Both the position numbers and the translations under genes were made by a program. Below, piece after piece: positions 45,332 to 52,657 of a DNA stretch of 64,000 nucleotides. Under the pieces are notes generated by a model. It saw only the letters and a program-made list of their open reading frames with translations. It made no database searches and was not told the DNA's origin. The DNA lies in the NCBI RefSeq assembly GCF_025996515.1, contig NZ_BLRH01000060.1:1054001-1118000 (forward strand), read 5' to 3'. The first letter of the stretch is position 1, and the number at the start of each line of letters is the position of its first letter. Source of the stretch: Rhizohabitans arisaemae. Its GTDB lineage: Bacteria > Actinomycetota > Actinomycetes > Streptosporangiales > Streptosporangiaceae.

Positions 45332-46572
45332 GCCAGGTGACCAGCGTCCGCCGGCCCCCCGCGCTCAGCGGCGACTGGTATCCCGAGCAGCCGCCCGCCG
45401 GGACCGACATCTCCTCCCACCTCCTGCTCACCGCCGACGGCTCGGCCACCCGGGGCTGGCTGTACGCGCCGCCGAAAGCCCGCGCCGCCGTCACCGTCAT
45501 GCACCCCCGCGCCGACGCCGCCCGGCACCACCTCATCCCGCACCTGCTGCGGGCCGGGTTCGCGGTCTGGGCGCAGACAGGCCGGGGCGCGGGCACCGAC
45601 CTGCAGCTGATCCACGAGACCGCGCTGCTGGACGTCGCCGCCGGGATGCGCTTCCTGCGCGACCGCGGGTACGGGCGGATCGCCGCGCTCGGCAACTCCG
45701 GCGGGGCGAGCCTGTACACGTACTACGTCCAGCAGGCGCTGCGCGACCCGGCCAAACGGATCACGGTCACCCCCGGCGGGCGGCCCAGCGGACTCGACAC
45801 CGCCGAACTGCCCGCCCCCGACGCGGTCGCCTACCTCGCACCCCACCCCGGCCAGGGCGCACTCCTGCTCGGCTGCATCGACCCGTCGGTGACCGACGAG
45901 GACGACCCGCTCTCGGCCGACCCCGCGCTCGACCCGTTCAACCCCGCCAACGGCTTCGCCCCGGCGCCGGAGAGCTCCGCCTACGACCCGGCGTTCCTCG
46001 CCCGCTACCGGCAGGCCCAGCGGGACCGGGTGGCCCGGATCGACGCCCATGCCCGCGCGCTCATCCAGACCCGGCTCGCCGCACGAGCCCGGCACAAGAG
46101 CACCGGGGACGTCGCCGACCTGCGGCTCGCCACCCACATGCCGGTCGTCACCGTGCACCGCACCGACGCCGACCCGCGTACCGTCGACCTCTCCCTGGAC
46201 CCCTCCGACCGGCGGTACGGCTCGGTGTTCGGCCCCCGGCCCGACATCGTCAACTACGGCCTCTCCGGCTTCGGCCGCCGCACCACCCCCGAGGCGTGGC
46301 TGTCCACCTGGTCCGGGCTGAGCAGCAACGCCGAGATGGCCAGGACCGCGCCGGAGATGAAGCTGCCGACGATCGTGGTCGAGTACACCGGCGACAACTG
46401 CGTTTTTCCCACCCAGGTCGCCGCGATCACCGACTCCCTCGGCGCCGCGGACAAGAGCCATGTGCGCATCCGGGGCGACCATTTCGGCGGCCCCCTCCCC
46501 GGCGACGGACCCGAGGTCCCGGCGCAGGCCAAAACCGTTGTCACCGACTGGCTGCGCGACCGGCTCGGCTGA
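45328..46572 (+). CDS. Alpha/beta hydrolase
   Basis: The 414-residue protein has the nucleophile elbow ALGNSGGASLYTYYV (Ser in GNSGG), a late Asp in YTGDNCVFPTQ and the catalytic His in RGDHFGGPLPGDG, spaced as in the alpha/beta hydrolase fold. A long insertion of about 150 residues between strands 6 and 7 (DPALDPFNPANGFAP...) forms a large cap. The N-terminus has no signal peptide, so it is cytoplasmic. It could hydrolyse a CoA thioester, lactone or C-C bond after ring cleavage. Starts at GTG 45328 in GTGA overlap. Confidence 0.85.
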   Translation: MSQVTSVRRPPALSGDWYPEQPPAGTDISSHLLLTADGSATRGWLYAPPKARAAVTVMHPRADAARHHLIPHLLRAGFAVWAQTGRGAGTDLQLIHETALLDVAAGMRFLRDRGYGRIAALGNSGGASLYTYYVQQALRDPAKRITVTPGGRPSGLDTAELPAPDAVAYLAPHPGQGALLLGCIDPSVTDEDDPLSADPALDPFNPANGFAPAPESSAYDPAFLARYRQAQRDRVARIDAHARALIQTRLAARARHKSTGDVADLRLATHMPVVTVHRTDADPRTVDLSLDPSDRRYGSVFGPRPDIVNYGLSGFGRRTTPEAWLSTWSGLSSNAEMARTAPEMKLPTIVVEYTGDNCVFPTQVAAITDSLGAADKSHVRIRGDHFGGPLPGDGPEVPAQAKTVVTDWLRDRLG

Positions 46573-46600
46573 CCCCAAGCAGGACAGGAAAGGAACCCCC

Positions 46601-47503
46601 GTGCCCCCACTCGCCGGTCGCGTCGCGATCGTCACCGGAGCCGGCCGCGGCCTCGGCCGGGCCCACGCGCTGCTGCTCGCCGAACTCGGCGCGGCCGTCG
46701 TCGTCAACGACCTCGGCGGCGACGTGCACGGCTCAGGCCGCGACACCGCCCCCGCCCACCAGGTCGTCGAGGAGATCCGGGCCGCGGGCGGGCAGGCCGT
46801 CGCGGACGGGCACGACGTCGCCGACTGGGCCGGGGCGGCCGCCCTGATCGACCTCGCCGTCGGCGCCTTCGGCGACCTGCACGTCCTGGTCAACAACGCG
46901 GGCATCCTGCGTGACCGCACCCTGGCCAGGATGAGCGAGGCCGAATGGGACGCGGTCCTGCGGGTCCACCTCAAAGGCCACGCCGCGCCCACCGCGCACG
47001 CCCTCGCCTACTGGCGGAAGCGGGCGGCGGACGGTCCGATCGTCGACTCCTCCGTCGTGCACACCACCTCGGTGGCCGCCTTCGCCGGGAACGTCGGGCA
47101 GGCCAACTACGGCTCGGCCAAGATGGCGATGCTCGCGCTCTCCCGCTGCGTCAGCCTGGAAGCCGGGCGATACGGCGTACGCTCCAACGCGGTCTCCCCC
47201 GGCGCCCGCACCCGTATCACCTCAGGTCTTGCCGTCCCCGAGGTGGCGGACGGCGAATTCGACGCCGCCGACCCAGGCAACGTCTCCCCCCTGATCGCCT
47301 GGCTGGCCCGGGCCGACTGCCCCGCCGACGGCCAGGTCTTCCACGCCTCCGGCGAGGAGATCCTCGTCGTGGACATGCCCCGGGTCGCCGCCCGGCTCCG
47401 CACCGACGGCCGATGGACCCAGGACGCGCTGGACCGGACCCTTCCCGACCGGCTCACCGTCCCGCCCGGCCTGACCGACTTCTTCGGCGAGGCGGCCTCA
47501 TGA
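46601..47503 (+). CDS. Short-chain dehydrogenase (hydroxyacyl-CoA dehydrogenase type)
   Basis: The 300-residue SDR has the cofactor motif VTGAGRGLGRAHALLLAELG, VVVNDLGGDVHGSG (typical of the peroxisomal multifunctional enzyme 2-like group), NNAGIL, the catalytic Ser in VHTTSVAAF and YGSAKM (Tyr-X3-Lys). It would interconvert a hydroxyacyl-CoA and ketoacyl-CoA. The C-terminal extension of about 60 residues is usual in this group. GTG 46601 has AGGAAAGGAAC upstream. Its stop overlaps the ATGA opening a repeat-rich spacer frame. Confidence 0.9.
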   Translation: MPPLAGRVAIVTGAGRGLGRAHALLLAELGAAVVVNDLGGDVHGSGRDTAPAHQVVEEIRAAGGQAVADGHDVADWAGAAALIDLAVGAFGDLHVLVNNAGILRDRTLARMSEAEWDAVLRVHLKGHAAPTAHALAYWRKRAADGPIVDSSVVHTTSVAAFAGNVGQANYGSAKMAMLALSRCVSLEAGRYGVRSNAVSPGARTRITSGLAVPEVADGEFDAADPGNVSPLIAWLARADCPADGQVFHASGEEILVVDMPRVAARLRTDGRWTQDALDRTLPDRLTVPPGLTDFFGEAAS

Positions 47504-47976
47504 GCGCCCGCCCGCGCCGTACCCGCCCCTACTCGGACCGTACGGCCGAAAGCCCACACACCACAGCGGCGTCCGTGCCCGTCCCCGGCGACGACCACGC
47601 CTCCGGCCGTACCCCGAACCCAGGGGTCCGTACGGCCGGAGGCCCGCACGCCGAATCCCGGGCCACAACCACGGTCCTCCCGCCCTTGGCCGTACCCGCA
47701 GCCCGTTCCGTGAGCGGCCACCCCTCCGGCCGTGCCCGCTCCCGCGACACCTGTACGGCCCACGGCCGCCACCTCCGGGCCCAGACCACGGTGACGGACC
47801 CTGCCCATTCCCGGCGACCCGTTCCCGGCCGTACCCCGTATCGCGAAGTCCGTACGGCCGAAGGCCCGCACGCCGAACCCCTGGCCACCCCGCCCTCGGC
47901 CGTACCCAGACTCACGGCCTGCTCCGCAAGCGACCGCGCCGACGACCGTACCGACCTCCGGAAGGAGACCCGATGA
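47500..47976 (+). repeat. RTGA-bounded repeat-rich spacer frame (158 codons)
   Basis: ATGA at 47500-47503 overlaps the SDR stop and ATGA at 47973-47976 overlaps the amidohydrolase start; the frame between is open throughout. The sequence is built from GTACGGCC words. GGCCGTAC (47605-47612) pairs with GTACGGCC (47630-47637), and the same pair returns at 47827-47834 and 47852-47859, a 222-bp near-tandem duplication including GGCCCGCACGCCGAA. The translated product is a basic Arg/Pro/Thr/His-rich low-complexity chain without recognisable fold. A GGAAGGAG site precedes the next gene. A repeat insertion kept in frame explains it better than a normal gene. Confidence 0.6.
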
Positions 47977-49205
47977 GGACGCTCTACTCGGGGGCGGAGG
48001 TCTTCGACGGGACCGGACGGCCGCCTGAGCGGGCCGACGTGGTGGTGGAAGGTGACCGGATCGTCCAGGTCGGTTCCGGACTCGACGGCGACGTTCACGT
48101 CGACCTGTCCGGGATGACGCTGCTGCCGGGCTTCATCGACTGCCACGTCCACGTCACCGTCGACGGCATCGACACCCTGGAAAGGATCTCGGCGCCGTAC
48201 TCGCTCCGGTACTTCCGGACCGCCCGGAACCTGGGCGCCCTGCTGGACACCGGGCTGACCACGGTCAGGGACGCGGGCGGGGCCGACCTCGGGGTGAAGG
48301 CCGCCGTGGACACCGGGGTGACCCGCGGCCCGAGGCTGCGGATCTCCATCACGATCCTCAGCCAGACCGGCGGGCACTCCGACCCCTGGCTGCCCTCCGG
48401 CGGCTGCACCTCGCTCCTGCCGACCGGCCCCGGCCACCCGGAACCGGTGGTGGACGGGCCCGACGAGATGCGCCGGCGGGTCCGCGAGCTGGTGCGGGCG
48501 GGGGCCGACTGGATCAAGGTGGCCGCCTCCGGCGGGGTGATGTCCCCGCTCACCGATCCGCGCCGGGCCCAGTTCACCCCGGCCGAGCTGGAGACGGCCG
48601 TCGCCGAGGCCGCCGCCGCGGGGATCGGGGTGATGGCGCACGCCCAGGCCGGCCAGGGCATCCGCAACGCGATCCTGGCCGGGGCGCGGTCGATCGAACA
48701 CGGCATCTACCTGGACGACGAGCTGATCGACCTCATGCTGGACCGCGGCACCGTGCTCGTGCCCACCCTGATCGCGCCCCGCAGCGTGCTCGACGCCGCC
48801 GCGGCCGGGGTGGCGTTCAGCGAGGAGTCCCGGCGCAAGGTGGCCGAGATCGTCGAAGCCCACCGGGACTCCTTCAGCCGCGCGGTCGCCGCCGGGGTTC
48901 AGGTCGCCATGGGGACGGACGCCATCGGCTATCCGCACGGCCGCAACCTGGAGGAACTCGAACTCATGCGCGCCGGGGGCATGACCGCCCACCAGGCGCT
49001 GCACGCCGCCACCGGCGCCGCCGCGAAACTGCTCGGCCTCGACGGCGACCTGGGTGTCGTCGCGCCCGGCCGCCGCGCCGACCTGGTCGCCCTCACCGGC
49101 GACCTCACCGATCTGACCGGCCTGCGGGACCGGGTCGCCCTTGTGGTCAAGGACGGCCTCCCGGTGGCGGGCCCGCTCACCCTGGAGAACCGGAGGAACC
49201 CATGA
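47973..49205 (+). CDS. Metal-dependent amidohydrolase family protein
   Basis: The 410-residue protein has the TIM-barrel amidohydrolase motifs: LLPGFIDCHVHVTVDG (HxH), the carboxylated-lysine region ADWIKVAASGG, His in IGVMAHAQA and IEHGIYL, and Asp in VAMGTDAIG. The family (Xaa-Pro dipeptidase and imidazolonepropionase-like enzymes) hydrolyses amide or lactam bonds using one or two metals. With the HyuA/B proteins it fits opening of a cyclic amide or imide. Its start overlaps the repeat spacer in ATGA and its stop overlaps the next gene in ATGA. Confidence 0.87.
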   Translation: MRTLYSGAEVFDGTGRPPERADVVVEGDRIVQVGSGLDGDVHVDLSGMTLLPGFIDCHVHVTVDGIDTLERISAPYSLRYFRTARNLGALLDTGLTTVRDAGGADLGVKAAVDTGVTRGPRLRISITILSQTGGHSDPWLPSGGCTSLLPTGPGHPEPVVDGPDEMRRRVRELVRAGADWIKVAASGGVMSPLTDPRRAQFTPAELETAVAEAAAAGIGVMAHAQAGQGIRNAILAGARSIEHGIYLDDELIDLMLDRGTVLVPTLIAPRSVLDAAAAGVAFSEESRRKVAEIVEAHRDSFSRAVAAGVQVAMGTDAIGYPHGRNLEELELMRAGGMTAHQALHAATGAAAKLLGLDGDLGVVAPGRRADLVALTGDLTDLTGLRDRVALVVKDGLPVAGPLTLENRRNP

Positions 49206-50362
49206 CCCGTACCGGAGGCGGACGCGAGGTGCACATCGCCGGCGTCGCCGAGACCGCGCTCGGGGAGGTGCACGACCAGACGGAGCTGTCCATGTTCGCC
49301 CTGGCCGCCCGGGAGGCCCTCGCCGAGGCCGGGATGACGCTCCGCGACGTGGACGGCCTCTTCGTGAACTACATGGGTGAGGAGGGGACCGTCCAGGTCG
49401 GCGAGTACCTGGGCGTCACCGCGCCCCGCTACCTGGACTCCACCGACATCGGCGGCGCGGCCTTCGAGGCGTTCGTGCACCACGCCATGCTCGCCGTCGC
49501 CGAGGGCCGCTGCGAGGTGGCGCTCATCGGCTACGCCTCCCGCCAGCGGACCCGCCGGGCCCGCAACATCGGCGGCGGGGCGGTGGACCTGGACAGCCTC
49601 GCCGCCCAGTTCCAGACGCCGTACGGCCTGCCGGCCCCGATCGGCCACTACGCGATGATGGCCGCCCGACACATGCACGAGTACGGCACCACGCCCGAGC
49701 AGCTCGCCGAGATCGCGGTGGCCGCGCGGGCCTGGGCGCGGCTCAACCCCAAGGCGTGGTCCCGTGACCCGCTCACCGTCGACCAGGCGCTGAGCAGCCG
49801 TATGATCTCCACCCCGCTCCGGCGCAGCGACTGCTGCCTGGTCACCGACGGGGGCGCCGCCGTCGTGGTGACCAGCGCCGACCGGGCCCGGGATGCGCGC
49901 AAGCCCTCGGTGCGGGTCCTCGGCGCAGGAGAAAGCCAGAGCCACTGGCACATCGCCAGCATGCCCGACATGACGGTCACGGCAGGCGCGGTCTCCGCCC
50001 GGGAGGCCTTCGGCATGGCCGGGATCACCGCGTCCGACGTGGACGTGCTCCAGCCGTACGACTCCTTCACCGTCACCGTCCTGCTCGCCCTGGAGGACCT
50101 CGGCTTCTGCGCCAAGGGCGAAGCCGGTGCGTTCGTCTCCGGCGGCCGGCTCGCCCCGGGCGGCGCGCTGCCCGCCATGACCTCCGGCGGCGGCCTGTCC
50201 TACAACCATCCCGGGGCGCTCGGCGCGCTGCTGCTGGTGGAGGCGGTACGGCAGCTGCGCGGTGAAGCCGGCGACCGCCAGGTGGCCGACGCCGAGATCG
50301 CCGTCGCGCACGGGGTCGGCGGCTACAACTCGACCGCCTCCACGGTGGTCCTGGCCCGATGA
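49202..50362 (+). CDS. Thiolase-like protein lacking the usual active-site cysteine (Ltp2-like)
   Basis: The 386-residue protein has the SCP-x/lipid-transfer thiolase fold (VHIAGVAETALGEV, AGMTLRDVDGLFVNYMG, GGLSYNHPGALGALLLVEAV). At the place of the nucleophilic Cys it reads LDSTDIGGAAFEAFVHHAML, without Cys. The His of SYNHPG is kept, and the C-terminal Cys is replaced by AHGVGGYNSTAST. This pattern occurs in Ltp2-type aldolases, which work with a DUF35 partner to split beta-hydroxyacyl-CoA. The next gene encodes exactly such a partner. I infer a retro-aldol or related C-C cleavage. Confidence 0.85.
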   Translation: MTRTGGGREVHIAGVAETALGEVHDQTELSMFALAAREALAEAGMTLRDVDGLFVNYMGEEGTVQVGEYLGVTAPRYLDSTDIGGAAFEAFVHHAMLAVAEGRCEVALIGYASRQRTRRARNIGGGAVDLDSLAAQFQTPYGLPAPIGHYAMMAARHMHEYGTTPEQLAEIAVAARAWARLNPKAWSRDPLTVDQALSSRMISTPLRRSDCCLVTDGGAAVVVTSADRARDARKPSVRVLGAGESQSHWHIASMPDMTVTAGAVSAREAFGMAGITASDVDVLQPYDSFTVTVLLALEDLGFCAKGEAGAFVSGGRLAPGGALPAMTSGGGLSYNHPGALGALLLVEAVRQLRGEAGDRQVADAEIAVAHGVGGYNSTASTVVLAR

Positions 50363-50373
50363 GGAGCGATGAG

Positions 50374-50772
50374 ATGACCCAGACGTACGGCGACGCCGTC
50401 ACCGCCCCCTTCTGGGCGGGCGCCAGTGAAGGGCGGCTGCTGCTCCAGCGCTGCGACTCCTGCGGCGCCCACCGGTTCTACCCCAGGCCGTTCTGCCTGA
50501 GCTGCGACGACGATCGGAGCACCTGGACCGCCGTGAGCGGTGCGGGGGTCGTCTACTCCAAGACCGAGGTCCAGGTGAAAGTCCTGCCTGGCCTCGCCCC
50601 GCCGTACACCGTCGCCGTCGTGGAGCTGGCCGAAGGCCCCCGGATGACCGCCCTCATCGTCGGAGCCGACGGTGAACCCGGCCCCGGCTGCGAGATCGGC
50701 GACGCCGTCGACGTGGCCTGGCGCCCCCGCGAGGACGCCCCGCCGCTCCCCGTCTTCAGGAGGCGGCCGTGA
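50374..50772 (+). CDS. DUF35 OB-fold / zinc-ribbon partner protein
   Basis: The 132-residue protein has a rubredoxin-like zinc ribbon (CDSCGAHRFYPRPFCLSC, four Cys) followed by an OB fold (GAGVVYSKTEVQVKVLPGLA, YTVAVVELAEGPRMTALIVG). DUF35 proteins bind acyl-CoA and partner thiolase-like proteins such as Ltp2 or ChsH1/ChsH2. The ATG at 50374 has AGGAG seven bases upstream and is preferred over the ATG at 50359, which overlaps the preceding stop. The stop lies in a GTGA that opens a spacer element. Confidence 0.88.
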   Translation: MTQTYGDAVTAPFWAGASEGRLLLQRCDSCGAHRFYPRPFCLSCDDDRSTWTAVSGAGVVYSKTEVQVKVLPGLAPPYTVAVVELAEGPRMTALIVGADGEPGPGCEIGDAVDVAWRPREDAPPLPVFRRRP

Positions 50773-50915
50773 CCGTCCTCCCCTCCCCTAAGAGCGTCCT
50801 GCTTCCGGTGGACGGCGGTTCGCCTTGCGGCGAGTCGCCTGCCTCTGCCCTGCTCCGCCGGGATCCGATTCCTCCCCCGCCTGAAGGCGGGGGTTTCCTC
50901 GGAGGTATCCGATGA
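50769..50915 (+). mobile_element. RTGA-bounded 143-bp element with IS200/IS605-type terminal hairpin
   Basis: GTGA (50769-50772, overlapping the DUF35 stop) and ATGA (50912-50915, the GNAT start) bound the element. Near its 3' side is the hairpin CCCCCGCC-TGAA-GGCGGGGG (50874-50893) followed by TTTCCTC. A smaller TCGCC-TTGC-GGCGA hairpin lies in the middle. On the minus strand this looks like the right end of IS200/IS605/TnpB elements in actinobacteria (GGCGGGGGAGG), which insert next to short sites such as TCAT, the reverse complement of ATGA. It encodes no transposase. The 48-codon frame across it is open. Element class is inferred from the hairpin only. Confidence 0.5.
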
Positions 50916-51511
50916 CGCACGTCCGCCTGTTTGAGCCGGGCGACGCCACACAGGTGGCTGTGACCATGGCACGGGCCTTCGCCGAGTATCCGTACACCGT
51001 CTGGACCGTCCAAGCCGAGAACCGCCATGAGCGGCTGCGCGGGCTCTACACGCTCTTCGTGGCCGAGTTCGCCGCGAGCTTCGACGGGGTCTGGGTCACC
51101 GACGACTGCGCCGCCGTCGCCTCCTGGCTGCCGCCCGGCGTCATCGGCCCCGACGAGTCCTTCCTCGCCCGGCACGGGGCGACGTTCACCGAGTTGATCG
51201 GCGACCGGCTCCCCGCCCACCTCGCCGCATCCGAGGTCATCGATCCGCATCGGCCCGCCGAACCCCACTGGTACCTCGCCTCCATGGGCACCCACCCCGA
51301 CTGGTGGAACCGCGGGCTCGGTACCCGGGTCCTGCGGCCCGTGCTCGACCGCTGCGACGCGGAGGGACTCCCCGCCTTCACCGAGACCTCCACGGAGGAC
51401 AACGTGCGCTTCTACCGGCGCAACGGATTCGACGTCGTCGCCGAGGCCGACCTGCCCGATGGCGGACCCCACCTGTGGTTCCTCCACCGCAACCCCGGAG
51501 CGGGCCGATGA
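50912..51511 (+). CDS. GNAT-family N-acetyltransferase
   Basis: The 199-residue protein has the GNAT fold: an N-terminal VRLFEPGDATQVAVTMARAF, the acetyl-CoA binding strand and loop LASMGTHPDWWNRGLGTRVL (R/Q-x-x-G-x-G/A type), and C-terminal AFTETSTEDNVRFYRRNGFD. This subgroup is common in actinobacteria and often detoxifies small amines, but the substrate is unknown. Its ATG is at the 3' boundary of the inserted element, with CGGAGG upstream supplied by that element. The stop overlaps the next gene in ATGA. Confidence 0.85.
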   Translation: MTHVRLFEPGDATQVAVTMARAFAEYPYTVWTVQAENRHERLRGLYTLFVAEFAASFDGVWVTDDCAAVASWLPPGVIGPDESFLARHGATFTELIGDRLPAHLAASEVIDPHRPAEPHWYLASMGTHPDWWNRGLGTRVLRPVLDRCDAEGLPAFTETSTEDNVRFYRRNGFDVVAEADLPDGGPHLWFLHRNPGAGR

Positions 51512-52260
51512 CCGCATATCGGGTGGGCCTCGTCGTGCCCAGCTCCAACACCACCATGGAGACCGAGATCCCCGAGCTGCTCAGGCGGCGGCGGGAGCTG
51601 TACCCCGGCGAGGTCTTCACCACGCACGGCAGCCGGATGCGGATGAAGCACGTCACGCCCGACGAGCTCCGCCGGATGGACGCCGAGAGCGACCGGTGTG
51701 TCGCCGAACTCGCCGACGCCCGCTGCGACGTCCACGCCTACGCCTGCCTGGTGGCGATCATGGCTCAGGGGCCCGGCTACCACGAGGTATCCGAGAAGCG
51801 GCTCGCCGAGGTCGCCGCCTCCGCGGGCGGGCCCGCGCCCGTCGTCTCCAGCGCGGGCGCCCTCCTCGCCGGGCTCGACGTGCTCGGCGCGCGGACCGTC
51901 GCCATGGTCACGCCGTACCTGCCGGAGCTGACCGGGCTGGTCCGCGCCTACATCGAAGGCCACGGCGTCACCGTGCACGACGCCCTCAGCCTCGGCGTCG
52001 CCGACAACCTCGCCGTCGGCTGCCTCGACCCGGCCGGCCTGCTCGACCATTACCGTCGGCTCGACCTCACCGGCTGCGACGCGCTCATCCTGTCCGCCTG
52101 CGTGCAGATGCCCTCCCTGGCGGTCGTCCAGCAAGTGGAGGACGAGATCGGACTGCCCGTGCTCACCGCGGCGACCGCCACCGTGCACACCGTGCTGACC
52201 GCCCTCGGCCTGGACCCGGTCGTCCCCGGCGCCGGAGCCCTCCTCGCCGGACCCCGATGA
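51508..52260 (+). CDS. Maleate cis-trans isomerase / arylmalonate decarboxylase-like protein
   Basis: The 250-residue protein starts MTAYRVGLVVPSSNTTMETE, the classic N-terminus of the maleate isomerase group of the Asp/Glu racemase superfamily. It keeps the two catalytic cysteines (HAYACLVAIM and LILSACVQMPSL). Maleate isomerase converts maleate to fumarate in nicotinate and related aromatic pathways. Its presence suggests the island funnels carbon to the TCA cycle through maleate. The gene ends in an ATGA followed by two spacer frames. Confidence 0.85.
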   Translation: MTAYRVGLVVPSSNTTMETEIPELLRRRRELYPGEVFTTHGSRMRMKHVTPDELRRMDAESDRCVAELADARCDVHAYACLVAIMAQGPGYHEVSEKRLAEVAASAGGPAPVVSSAGALLAGLDVLGARTVAMVTPYLPELTGLVRAYIEGHGVTVHDALSLGVADNLAVGCLDPAGLLDHYRRLDLTGCDALILSACVQMPSLAVVQQVEDEIGLPVLTAATATVHTVLTALGLDPVVPGAGALLAGPR

Positions 52261-52657
52261 CCCATCGAACGCCGCCGTACGGTCGTACCACCCCGGAACC
52301 ACGGTGTACGGCCGCATCGGCGCCCCCTTCAGCACGTCCCGGGGTTCGGAAACGCCGCTCTCCGGCCCTGTGTACGGCCGACGGCGGCATAAACCACCCG
52401 CTCCCCGGGCTCCGGCGGACGTCGCCATCAGGCCGTACCGCCATGGGTACGGCCGCATCGGCGGCTCCCGCACCGATGGGTAGCCTGCCACTCACTCCGC
52501 GCGCTTCCAGGACCGTGCCCGGCGAGGCCCCGTATCCATGACCAGGCCCAGCCGCACACCCCATTGCAGCGGATACCGCCGTTCGGCCGTACCGGCTGCT
52601 CCCGCACGGCCGAACGGGTTCGGCTCAGCTCCCGTGACCAGGACGGTGATTCCATGA
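52257..52657 (+). repeat. Two consecutive RTGA-bounded spacer frames with GTACGGCC palindromes
   Basis: ATGA occurs at 52257, 52538 and 52654, and the two frames between them (94 and 39 codons) are both open, chaining the maleate-isomerase stop to the glcD start. The first contains GGCCGTACC (52431-52439) paired with GGTACGGCC (52446-52454) and two GTACGGCCGCATCGGCG words. The second contains CCGTTCGGCCGT (52579-52590) paired with ACGGCCGAACGG (52606-52617). A 21-bp word starting CGGCCGTACCGGCTG (52584) recurs with one change at 52736 inside glcD. Translated products are Arg/Pro/Ala/Thr-rich without fold features, so repeat insertion is favoured over genes. Confidence 0.6.

Noticed and set aside
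47500-47976. Annotating the 158-codon frame as an ordinary protein gene
   Set aside because: The sequence is made of duplicated palindromic words and encodes a low-complexity basic chain; openness alone is weak evidence at this GC content.
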